DNA of 5,574 bases from an uncultured Bacilli bacterium (GTDB taxonomy: Bacteria > Bacillota_I > Bacilli_A > RF39 > UBA660). The stretch covers positions 1-5,574 of the forward strand of contig CANRMZ010000085.1 of the NCBI GenBank assembly GCA_947631885.1. Reading direction: 5' to 3'. Position numbers and translations under genes: made by a program. Below the pieces are notes generated by a model. That model was not told the DNA's origin. It made no database searches and saw nothing but the letters and a program-made list of their open reading frames with translations. Below, in pieces: positions 1 through 5,574 of this stretch (position 1 is its first letter; each line of letters opens with the position of its first letter).

Positions 1-127
1 GATTGAATTCTGGTACATTTATATTAGAATAAATATCTTCTCCTAATATTCTACCTAAACTTTTCTCTATATCTATAAGTTCTGTTTTGAATTGGTAATC
101 TCCAAAACTATCTTTTATTAATGGATC
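1..127 (-). pseudogene. MoeA-like N-terminal fragment lacking a start codon, running off the left edge
   Basis: On the minus strand one frame is open from about 127 down to 1. It ends with LGRILGEDIYSNINVPEF, preceded by FKTELIDIEKS. This matches the N-terminal pattern of MoeA (molybdopterin molybdenumtransferase, last step of molybdenum cofactor synthesis), where a leader of about 30 residues is followed by LGRxLAEDIxSxxxVPxF and then SAMDGYA, which would lie just left of the window. No ATG, GTG or TTG occurs in this frame, and an in-frame TAA sits at 128-130. No purine-rich ribosome site is visible upstream on that strand. The homology begins about six residues into a normal MoeA, so the first codons seem to be missing. 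This could be a decayed gene, a rearrangement breakpoint or an assembly join. The MoeA resemblance rests on about 30 residues recognised by eye; nothing else in the window supports a molybdenum cofactor pathway. Confidence 0.45.
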
Positions 128-630
128 TTAAAGATAAAACGGATTCAAAAGATATGATTAACTTACATCGAAAATATAAAAAAGAATTAAATTCCAAGAA
201 ATATTTTAAAGAATTAGTAAAATTAGAAAGAAAAGAAACTTTAGAAAGAGCGAATAACAAAAAAGCAAGAAATTATCATGAAGTAGGATACTTTATGGCT
301 TCCGATAATATATTAAAGGCTATTTTAAATAAAGAGAAAAATACGAGAGTATTTAGAGAGTATTCATATAGTACTTCAAGAATCAAAGAAAGATATTTTA
401 TCTTAGATAACGATTATAATTATAAAGCCTTAATTGAGATAACGGATGAAAATATTATTCCTTTTAAAGATTTAAAGGTACCTGCGAAAGAATATAAATT
501 AAATGGCGCTAAATCATTTGCTGAATACAAAGAAGAGTTATTTAACTATTTTAAAGAAGATAAAACCGAAGAATTTACGGAAGATAGTCTCGTAAGCATT
601 GCCACTTTTAGAATAATCGAAAAGTACTAG
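121..630 (+). CDS. Hypothetical protein with a divergent ASCH-like (PUA-fold) C-terminal domain; start uncertain
   Basis: The protein has 169 residues in the longest reading. Residues 1-55 are highly charged (Lys/Glu/Arg-rich) and probably helical. Residues 60-166 follow the order of ASCH domains: a helix ending in a basic patch (ILKAILNKEK, 64-73), a strand reading YFILDNDYNYKALIEIT (92-108), ENIIPF (110-115), then a SFAEYKEELFNYF helix (132-144) and FTEDSLVSIATFRII (152-166). Related proteins have VEIxPF, SLEYWRxxHxxFF and FTEDMLVVCExFEVV at these places. ASCH proteins are predicted to bind RNA or nucleotide-type ligands; a few act on modified nucleosides. The usual Trp and Cys are absent here, so the assignment is tentative and no reaction can be given. 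The ATG at 121 has no Shine-Dalgarno site and sits where the opposite-strand MoeA-like frame breaks. Met12 (154) or Met59 (295) are other possible starts, also without a strong ribosome site. A strong terminator follows the stop directly, so the gene ends its transcript. Confidence 0.6.
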   Translation: MDLKDKTDSKDMINLHRKYKKELNSKKYFKELVKLERKETLERANNKKARNYHEVGYFMASDNILKAILNKEKNTRVFREYSYSTSRIKERYFILDNDYNYKALIEITDENIIPFKDLKVPAKEYKLNGAKSFAEYKEELFNYFKEDKTEEFTEDSLVSIATFRIIEKY

Positions 631-656
631 AGCTAGTAATTTTTACTAGCTTTTTT
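631..656 (+). terminator. Intrinsic (rho-independent) terminator
   Basis: AGCTAGTAA (631-639) pairs perfectly with TTACTAGCT (643-651) around a three-base TTT loop, giving a 9-bp stem. The last stem base is also the first T of a six-T run (651-656). It starts one base after the TAG stop of the ASCH-like gene, as expected for the end of that transcript. On the minus strand no comparable T-run follows the stem, so it probably works in one direction only. Confidence 0.9.
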
Positions 657-670
657 CATACTATTATAAT
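642..670 (+). promoter_or_regulatory. Sigma-A-type promoter for the surface-protein gene
   Basis: TTTACT (642-647, four of six matches to TTGACA) is separated by 17 bases from a perfect TATAAT (665-670). A second TATAAT overlaps it at 670-675. The expected transcript start is near 677, about 23 bases before the ATG at 700. A Shine-Dalgarno-like AGGA (685-688) lies 11 bases from that ATG, slightly further than usual. The -35 element lies inside the loop and 3' arm of the preceding terminator. Base composition makes -10 matches common here, but the perfect hexamer, ideal spacing and position between a terminator and a gene all fit. Confidence 0.6.
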
Positions 671-699
671 ATAATTTTATTTATAGGATAGTTGATAAT

Positions 700-1923
700 A
701 TGAGAACAAGATTCAAAAGTGCACTATTAATGATTGTATTTTTAATCGTTGGCTGTTTAGTTCTAGGTGGCTTTTATATTTCTTATGCTCATTTAGTTGG
801 CAAAGAGCCATATATAAAGGTTTCTGGTCCGCTTTCTATAAATTTTGCTACGGGTAATCATATTGAGGTAAAAGGTCATAAAACCAGTGAGATATCTATT
901 ATAAATGACTCTGAAGAAGATGCTTATTACTATATTGAATTTAAGAATGTCAAAAATGTTACTAAAGCTAAATATAAGATAACTAATAATGATGATATTA
1001 ATATTGAAAGTGAATTACTTCCATATAATGCTATTATTTCAAGCTATATCTTGATTAAAGCCGGTGAAGTAGAAAAATTTACTTGTGAGTTTACTTCAGA
1101 TAACGATGAAGAATTTAGTTTAGATATTGATATTAATATGGAGACCTTGGAATCATCAAGTTTTGCCGATACGATAATTAAAAATAATGAAGTTAAGAAA
1201 AATCCTCTTACAAAGGTCGGAGCTGAAATAGCAACAGAAAATGAAGGATTAATAGAATCAACCGATGATAATGGAACAACTTATTATTTTAGAGGTAATG
1301 TCGATAATAACTATGTTTTAATCAATGATCTGTTATTTAGGATTGTTAGAATTAATGGTGATGGATCAATTAAGTTAGTTTTAAATGATAATCTAGAAAA
1401 TTTAAGTGCTTATTATGAAGAACATATAAATTTAGATAATTCAGTGATAATTAATAGTTTAAAAAATTGGTTAATTACCTCTTTAGGAGAATATAACAAT
1501 ATTGTTGCTACCCAAAAGTATTGTAATGATTTAACTAAAACCGATAATGCTTATTTAGCTAATGAAAGGCTTACGGTTGATAATATTCCCACATTTTATT
1601 GCTTAAGTGATTCTTATTCTAGTAAGGTAGCTCTTCTTACGGCTGATGAAATTGTTTATGCTGGAGGAGTATATGGATTATCTAATGAAAATTATTATTT
1701 ATATAACGATAATACTTCAGCTAACGCCTTTACTATGACATCTGCTTTTGAAAATGGGGATGCAACTTACTTTGTTTTCTCTCTTGCTTCAGATGGTAGT
1801 CTTACTACAACTGCCGGTACAGCAATTGCTGGTGTTAGACCAGTAATTACTATCAATAAAACAGCGGCCGTTGTCAGCGGAAATGGTACTGTCAATAATC
1901 CGTACATTTTAGGGAACAATTAG
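700..1923 (+). CDS. Membrane-anchored surface protein of a repeated gut-Bacilli family (DUF6273-like C-terminal region)
   Basis: The protein has 407 residues and probably works outside the membrane; its function is unknown. A basic start (R2, R4, K6) leads into one hydrophobic segment (about 8-31), either a signal anchor or an uncleaved signal peptide. I16-V17-G18-C19 resembles a lipobox, but the residues after C19 stay hydrophobic, so a lipoprotein is less likely than a membrane anchor. Residues 35-150 look like a beta-rich, Ig-like extracellular module. A linker leads to YYFRGNVDNNYV (195-206) and FRIVRINGDGSIKL (213-226), a signature I know from many paralogous surface proteins in uncultured Mollicute-like gut bacteria. 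The C-terminal half keeps their order: KYCND (C275), TFYC (C301), LLTADEIVYAG (312-322), GVRPVI (378-383) and SGNGTVNNPY (393-402). C275 and C301 could form a disulfide. The gene stands alone with its own promoter. DUF6273 membership is from memory of the pattern. Confidence 0.75.
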   Translation: MRTRFKSALLMIVFLIVGCLVLGGFYISYAHLVGKEPYIKVSGPLSINFATGNHIEVKGHKTSEISIINDSEEDAYYYIEFKNVKNVTKAKYKITNNDDINIESELLPYNAIISSYILIKAGEVEKFTCEFTSDNDEEFSLDIDINMETLESSSFADTIIKNNEVKKNPLTKVGAEIATENEGLIESTDDNGTTYYFRGNVDNNYVLINDLLFRIVRINGDGSIKLVLNDNLENLSAYYEEHINLDNSVIINSLKNWLITSLGEYNNIVATQKYCNDLTKTDNAYLANERLTVDNIPTFYCLSDSYSSKVALLTADEIVYAGGVYGLSNENYYLYNDNTSANAFTMTSAFENGDATYFVFSLASDGSLTTTAGTAIAGVRPVITINKTAAVVSGNGTVNNPYILGNN

Positions 1924-1935
1924 TAAAGTACTTTA
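1924..1935. repeat. 12-bp perfect palindrome directly after the surface-protein stop codon
   Basis: TAAAGTACTTTA reads the same on both strands and begins on the base after the TAG stop. It overlaps the weak -35 candidate of the next promoter (1932-1937), so it could be an operator half-site pair for a dimeric regulator. In DNA this AT-rich a 12-bp palindrome is only mildly unexpected, and I know no regulator with this consensus. Confidence 0.35.
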
Positions 1936-1960
1936 ATATTTTACATTTTGTTGGTAAAAT
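1932..1960 (+). promoter_or_regulatory. Candidate extended -10 promoter for the membrane-protein/mtaB/recD2 operon
   Basis: TGGTAAAAT (1952-1960) fits an extended -10 element (TGnTATAAT with one mismatch). A weak -35 candidate, TTTAAT (1932-1937), lies 17 bases upstream of the -10 hexamer. Transcription would begin near 1967, leaving a leader of only about 13 bases with the GGTGAG ribosome site (1969-1974) at its very 5' end. The same bases form an AT-rich hairpin: TATTTTAC (1937-1944) pairs with GTAAAATA (1954-1961) around a 9-base loop. No T-run follows on the plus strand, so it is not a good terminator. Some transcripts from the surface-protein gene may therefore read through into this operon. 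Confidence 0.4.
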
Positions 1961-1979
1961 AACTATGTGGTGAGAAGTT

Positions 1980-2456
1980 ATGTTTGCTAATATCAGTGCA
2001 TTTCTAAAAAGTATTACCTTTATAGATTATATCTTCTTTTTTTCCGTTATCTTTTTGATTATTTTAGTAGTAAGTCTTATTTACTTTATTAAAATAAATG
2101 AAGAGATTATTGATTCAACGGAAAAGGTTGAAGATGCGGATAATTTAAAAGAAATAATAAATAATATTAAGGCTACAGATCCTAAACCAATGACTTTTAC
2201 ACCATATGAGAAAGAACAAGAAGATAAAGCAATTATATCTTATGATGAACTGCTTAGTAATACGGGATCTTATGAACTTAACTATGTTAATGAAGAAGTA
2301 AAAGATGATTTAACAATTAAAAAAGTTGATTTAAATAATATTGCAAACCAAAATATGCAAATAGAAGTAACAAATAAAGAAGTACCTCTTTTATCGCTTA
2401 AAAGAGAAGAAGAATTCTTAAAAGCTTTAAAGGAGTTACAAAAATCTTTAAACTAG
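1980..2456 (+). CDS. Single-pass membrane protein of unknown function, first gene of the mtaB operon
   Basis: I do not recognise a named family. The protein has 158 residues. One strongly hydrophobic segment (about 17-37, starting YIFFFSVIFLII) is followed by a mostly acidic, soluble tail. The tail holds TPYEKEQEDKAIISYDELL (74-92), which looks like a short conserved motif. It ends in a charged amphipathic helix, KREEEFLKALKELQKSLN (141-158), that could mediate protein contacts. K10 and K38 flank the membrane segment and do not settle the topology, though the acidic tail without cysteines would suit the cytoplasm. The start is supported by GGTGAG (1969-1974) five bases before the ATG. Its stop is 10 bases before mtaB and its last codons carry the mtaB ribosome site, so the two are almost certainly co-transcribed. 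It might be a membrane tether or a divisome/envelope accessory protein, but nothing in the sequence shows this. Confidence 0.8.
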   Translation: MFANISAFLKSITFIDYIFFFSVIFLIILVVSLIYFIKINEEIIDSTEKVEDADNLKEIINNIKATDPKPMTFTPYEKEQEDKAIISYDELLSNTGSYELNYVNEEVKDDLTIKKVDLNNIANQNMQIEVTNKEVPLLSLKREEEFLKALKELQKSLN

Positions 2457-2460
2457 GGGG
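2455..2460 (+). promoter_or_regulatory. Shine-Dalgarno site of mtaB overlapping the upstream stop codon
   Basis: AGGGGG (2455-2460) shares two bases with the TAG stop (2454-2456) of the membrane-protein gene and lies six bases before the mtaB ATG. A ribosome finishing the first gene would sit on this site, which fixes the mtaB start and suggests coupled translation. Confidence 0.75.
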
Positions 2461-2466
2461 CATTTT

Positions 2467-3702
2467 ATGAAATTTAACATTATAACTTTAGGCTGTAAAG
2501 TAAATGCTTATGAATCAAATTATATAAGTGAATCATTAGAAAATAATGGTTTTCTTTTTTGTGATGATCTTAAAGAAGCTGATATCATAATCATCAATAC
2601 TTGTACAGTTACAGATACATCTGATAAAAAGAGTTTAAAAACGGTTCGAAGAGCAAGAAGAGAAAATCCTCATGCTATTTTAGTAGTATGTGGTTGCTCT
2701 TCCCAAAATAATAAAGAATTATATGCAAATATGGATATCGATATCCTTTTAGGTAATAAAAATAAATCTCAAATCGTAAATTTAATTAAAGAATATATTG
2801 AAGATAAAAAGCGTTATGATTTCATTACTAGTGATCGAAATATTCCTTTTGAAGATATGTTTATTACTAAATTTAATCAAGTAAGAGCCTATATTAAGAT
2901 TCAAGATGGTTGTGATAATTTTTGTTCATATTGTATTATTCCTTTTGTCAGAGGCTCTATTAGATTTAAAAATTATAAGGAAGTTTTAAAAGAGGCTAAA
3001 GCTTTAGTAGATAAAGGTATTAAAGAAATTGTTTTGACAGGTATTCATACCGGTTCATATCATGATAGTGGTAAAGATTTAACGGATCTTATTAATGATT
3101 TAAGTAAGATTGATGGCCTTAAAAGATTAAGACTTTCTAGTGTTGAGATTACCGAACTTGACGATAAATTCTTAAACATGCTTAAAGAAAATAAAGTCTT
3201 TTGTGATCATTTACATGTTCCACTTCAATCAGGCTGTGATGAAATGCTTAAGATTATGAATCGTAAATATGATACTACTTATTTCGAAGATAAAATTAAT
3301 AAAATAAGAAGTATTATTCCAAACATTGCCATTACAACCGACGTAATCGTGGGCCATAACTATGAAACAGATGAATTATTTCAAAAGACTTATGATTTTT
3401 GTAAAAAAATAAATTTTGCCAAGATTCATGTCTTTCCATATTCTAAAAGAACGGGTACGGCAGCATCCAGGATGGATGGGGAAATAAAAGAAAATATTAA
3501 AAAGGAAAGAGCCCATAAGCTTATAGCACTTTCTGATGAACTTGAAAAAGATTATTATAATAAATTTAAAGGTCAAGAACATGAAGTTTTAATTGAAGAA
3601 ATCAAAAATGGTAAAGCTATTGGCCATACATCTAATTATTTAAGAGTCGAATTTGAAGAAAATCTTGAACCTGGCCAAATCTACACGAGGATAATTCCAT
3701 GA
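2467..3702 (+). CDS. mtaB: tRNA (N6-L-threonylcarbamoyladenosine(37)-C2)-methylthiotransferase MtaB
   Basis: MtaB is a cytoplasmic radical SAM enzyme. It adds a methylthio group to C2 of t6A at position 37 of tRNAs reading ANN codons, making ms2t6A and improving decoding. The domains are in the family order. The N-terminal methylthiotransferase domain carries LGCKVNAYES (C10), NTCTVT (C46) and GCSSQ (C77), the three ligands of the auxiliary iron-sulfur cluster. The radical SAM core has QDGCDNFCSYCIIPFVRG with C149, C153 and C156 as the CxxxCxxC cluster ligands. TGIHTGSY, LRLSSVE, HLHVPLQSGCD and HVFPYSKRTGTAASR are typical of MtaB rather than MiaB or RimO. A short C-terminal TRAM-like region (about 360-411) should bind tRNA. 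At 411 residues it is somewhat shorter than B. subtilis MtaB (about 450), mainly at the C-terminus. The usual VGFPGET loop reads VGHNYET (295-301). The gene lies inside a tight operon and its end overlaps recD2. Confidence 0.95.
   Translation: MKFNIITLGCKVNAYESNYISESLENNGFLFCDDLKEADIIIINTCTVTDTSDKKSLKTVRRARRENPHAILVVCGCSSQNNKELYANMDIDILLGNKNKSQIVNLIKEYIEDKKRYDFITSDRNIPFEDMFITKFNQVRAYIKIQDGCDNFCSYCIIPFVRGSIRFKNYKEVLKEAKALVDKGIKEIVLTGIHTGSYHDSGKDLTDLINDLSKIDGLKRLRLSSVEITELDDKFLNMLKENKVFCDHLHVPLQSGCDEMLKIMNRKYDTTYFEDKINKIRSIIPNIAITTDVIVGHNYETDELFQKTYDFCKKINFAKIHVFPYSKRTGTAASRMDGEIKENIKKERAHKLIALSDELEKDYYNKFKGQEHEVLIEEIKNGKAIGHTSNYLRVEFEENLEPGQIYTRIIP
3687..3691 (+). promoter_or_regulatory. recD2 ribosome site inside the mtaB 3' end, with ATGA overlap
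   Basis: GAGGA (3687-3691) lies seven bases before the ATG at 3699, within the last mtaB codons. The recD2 start (3699-3701) and the mtaB TGA stop (3700-3702) share the sequence ATGA. This arrangement usually allows stop-and-restart translation and supports the chosen recD2 start. Confidence 0.75.
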
Positions 3703-5574
3703 GTTATATCAAAGGCAAGTTTACCAAAATATTATTTCAAAGTGAAGATACCAACTATGTTGTATCTTTATTTCGCGTTCGAGAAACTGATGATGAAGAT
3801 GTTAAACCATTTATAAATAAAACCATCAATGTTAATGGAACAATACTAGATCCCAGACTTAATTATACTTATACTTTGATGGGCAGCTATATGAAGCATC
3901 CCAAGTATGATTATCAATATTCGTTTACCTCTTATGAAAGACAAGTGCCTACGACGGCATCGGATATTGTCGATTTTTTAGCTAGTCCTTTTGTCGAGGG
4001 CTGTGGTGATATCGTGGCCAAGAAAATCGTGGATAAGTTTGGCGAAGAGGCTCTAGTTAAGATCAGAGAAGATGTTAATAATCTTTTAGAAATCAAGGGA
4101 ATGACTTTAATTAAAGCGATGAAGATTTATAAATCAGTCGTTAACTTTGAACAAAATGATAAGATTATAGCAGATCTTAAAAACATTGGTTTTTCTTTAG
4201 AGGATGCTTCCAAAATACTTAGTAAGCATAATATGGATATTGATGATATTTTAAATGGTAATCTCTATATTTTAAAAGATATATTTGAATTTAAGAAGAT
4301 TGATGATATATATAAACTTACTTATGATGCCAATAGTCCTTTAAGATGTAAAGAGTGTATCTTACAAAGTATGTTAGAATTAAGCTTTAATGAAGGAAGT
4401 ACTTACTATTTTAAAGAAGATATTTATAAAGCTGTCAGCGTTTTATATAATCTTAATATTGAAAGCTCTTTATTTGAACAATATTTATCCGATTTAGCAG
4501 TAGAAAGTGAAATTGTTATTATTAATGATAAATACTATTTAGCTAAATACTATAATGAAGAAAAAGATGTTGCACATATGCTTTATAAAATCGCGGCATC
4601 GCCATCAAAAAAGGTACCTAATCTTGATGGTAAAATAGCTATGATTGAAAATGAATTAGGCTTTAAATATAACGAAGAACAAAAGAAAGCTATTACTATG
4701 GCTTTAAATAATAATGTTGCTATTATATCCGGAGGCCCGGGTACTGGTAAAACAACCATTATTAATGCTATTGTGCAATTATATATTTCGGAAAATAAAC
4801 TTAACTCAATTGATATTTTAGAAAATGTATGTTTACTAGCTCCCACGGGTAGAGCAAGTAAAAGACTTGCTGTATCTACGAATTTACCGGCATCAACCAT
4901 TCATAGAAAACTAAAATGGCATAAAGATGCTGATGACTTTGAATGTGGCCTTGATAATAAACTGCCGGCCAAACTCGTTATTGTCGATGAAACCTCAATG
5001 ATAGATATATCTTTAATGTATAGCTTACTATGTGCTTTAAATGAAAATGTTAAACTCATCTTAGTAGGAGATATCTATCAGCTTCCATCTGTCGGTCCTG
5101 GCCTTGTTCTACAAGATTTAATCAATAGTGATTTATTTAGTTATGCACCTTTAAATATTATTTATCGCCAAAGTGATAATTCTTATATACCATTTTTAGC
5201 TAAAGATATTAAAATGCGTAACATAGATGAGGAATTCTTATATAAAAGAGATGATTACAACTTTATCATTGCCGATGAAAACCAAATAATGGAAAAAATT
5301 ATTGCTTCAGTTAAATATGCTTTATCTAAAGGTATAAATGAAGACCGGATGCAAATCCTTGCTCCGATGTATAAAGGAGTAAATGGTATATATAATCTAA
5401 ATATGAATTTACAAAAGATATATAATCCCGAAGATCCTTTAAAGGCTGAGATAAAATATGGCGATAAAATATACCGAGAAAATGATAAAGTACTACAACT
5501 TGTTAATGATTCTGATAATCAAGTCTTTAATGGTGATATTGGTAAGATTCTAAGTATTGGTAAAAATAAACTTG
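3699..5574 (+). CDS. recD2: ATP-dependent 5'-3' DNA helicase RecD2 (SF1B), 3' end outside the window
   Basis: RecD2 is the stand-alone RecD-like helicase of bacteria without a RecBCD partner. It moves 5'-3' on single-stranded DNA and is linked to replication-fork upkeep, mismatch repair and damage tolerance. About 625 of an expected 720-850 residues are visible. Residues 1-90 form the N-terminal OB-like region. Residues 90-200 hold helix-hairpin-helix repeats (FLASPFVEGCGDIVAKKIV, then LLEIKGM and IGFSLEDASKIL). The helicase core has NEEQKKAI (325-332), Walker A GGPGTGKTT (345-353, K351), APTGRASKRL (381-390), TIHR (400-403), Walker B VDETSMID (429-436), LVGDIYQLPSVGPG (455-468) and IYRQ (488-491, with R490 the likely arginine finger). 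Near the edge, FNGDIGKI (610-617) marks the start of domain 2B. The last motifs (the HKSQG region) lie beyond the window. The HhH region and these motifs separate it from Pif1, TraA and RecBCD-type RecD. No frameshift or internal stop occurs in the visible part. Confidence 0.95.
   Translation, partial: MSYIKGKFTKILFQSEDTNYVVSLFRVRETDDEDVKPFINKTINVNGTILDPRLNYTYTLMGSYMKHPKYDYQYSFTSYERQVPTTASDIVDFLASPFVEGCGDIVAKKIVDKFGEEALVKIREDVNNLLEIKGMTLIKAMKIYKSVVNFEQNDKIIADLKNIGFSLEDASKILSKHNMDIDDILNGNLYILKDIFEFKKIDDIYKLTYDANSPLRCKECILQSMLELSFNEGSTYYFKEDIYKAVSVLYNLNIESSLFEQYLSDLAVESEIVIINDKYYLAKYYNEEKDVAHMLYKIAASPSKKVPNLDGKIAMIENELGFKYNEEQKKAITMALNNNVAIISGGPGTGKTTIINAIVQLYISENKLNSIDILENVCLLAPTGRASKRLAVSTNLPASTIHRKLKWHKDADDFECGLDNKLPAKLVIVDETSMIDISLMYSLLCALNENVKLILVGDIYQLPSVGPGLVLQDLINSDLFSYAPLNIIYRQSDNSYIPFLAKDIKMRNIDEEFLYKRDDYNFIIADENQIMEKIIASVKYALSKGINEDRMQILAPMYKGVNGIYNLNMNLQKIYNPEDPLKAEIKYGDKIYRENDKVLQLVNDSDNQVFNGDIGKILSIGKNKL

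Noticed and set aside
3..30. Promoter-like TTGAAT, 16-base gap, TAGAAT on the plus strand
   Set aside because: It lies antisense inside the MoeA-like coding fragment and about 90 bases before the next gene; matches of this quality are common by chance in such AT-rich DNA.
1937..1961. AT-rich hairpin considered as a terminator for the surface-protein gene
   Set aside because: The stem is almost all A-T pairs, the loop is nine bases and no T-run follows, so it does not look like a working intrinsic terminator.
3376..3582. 68-codon minus-strand open frame inside mtaB
   Set aside because: It is antisense to well-conserved MtaB codons, has no family resemblance and is rich in Phe/Ile/Lys as expected from the complement of AT-rich coding DNA.
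2467..3702. Mycoplasma-type code with TGA as tryptophan
   Set aside because: mtaB ends naturally at TGA exactly at the recD2 start, and Trp is written TGG elsewhere, so the standard code applies.
4583..4900. 105-codon minus-strand open frame opposite the Walker A region of recD2
   Set aside because: It is the mirror of a strongly conserved helicase segment and no independent motif or ribosome site supports it.
3699..5574. Helicase as a plasmid relaxase-helicase (TraA), Pif1-like or RecBCD-type RecD
   Set aside because: The N-terminal OB-like and helix-hairpin-helix regions before Walker A, with no relaxase motifs and no recB or recC nearby, fit RecD2.
1..5574. CRISPR arrays, tRNA/rRNA genes, insertion sequences or a multi-gene defence system
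   Set aside because: Reading both strands showed no regular spaced repeats, no cloverleaf-like segments, no transposase or integrase motifs and no paired toxin-antitoxin or effector genes.

Overview
This very AT-rich window uses the standard bacterial code: mtaB ends at TGA, and TGG encodes the Trp residues of the surface protein and the helicase. Together with strong Shine-Dalgarno sites, low-GC Gram-positive-type MtaB and RecD2 proteins and a surface-protein family typical of uncultured gut Bacilli, this suggests a Bacilli/Mycoplasmatota-like bacterium (RF39-type lineages). That placement is an inference, because no rRNA or marker tree is available.

Layout, left to right. (1) Bases 1-127, minus strand: a coding fragment that strongly resembles the N-terminal part of the molybdopterin molybdenumtransferase MoeA. 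It has no start codon and runs off the left edge. (2) 121-630, plus strand: a 169-residue protein whose C-terminal two thirds look like a divergent ASCH (PUA-like) domain; its start is uncertain. (3) 631-656: a clear intrinsic terminator, overlapped by a sigma-A-type promoter (642-670) for the next gene. (4) 700-1923: a 407-residue membrane-anchored surface protein. (5) 1924-1979: a short intergenic gap with a 12-bp perfect palindrome, an AT-rich hairpin and an extended -10 promoter candidate. (6) 1980-2456: a 158-residue single-pass membrane protein of unknown function. (7) 2467-3702: mtaB, the tRNA t6A37 methylthiotransferase. (8) 3699 to the right edge: recD2, a 5'-3' DNA helicase, cut off by the window.

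The last three genes are tightly packed (10-bp gap, then a 4-base ATGA overlap) and probably form one operon that starts near 1960. It joins an uncharacterised membrane protein, a tRNA-modifying radical SAM enzyme and a DNA-maintenance helicase. The surface-protein gene probably has its own promoter.

Most of the window is ordinary housekeeping plus lineage-specific surface genes. I see no CRISPR array, transposase, integrase, tRNA, rRNA or multi-gene defence system. The most unusual spot is the boundary near 120-130, where a MoeA-like reading frame loses its 5' end exactly where an unrelated gene on the other strand begins.
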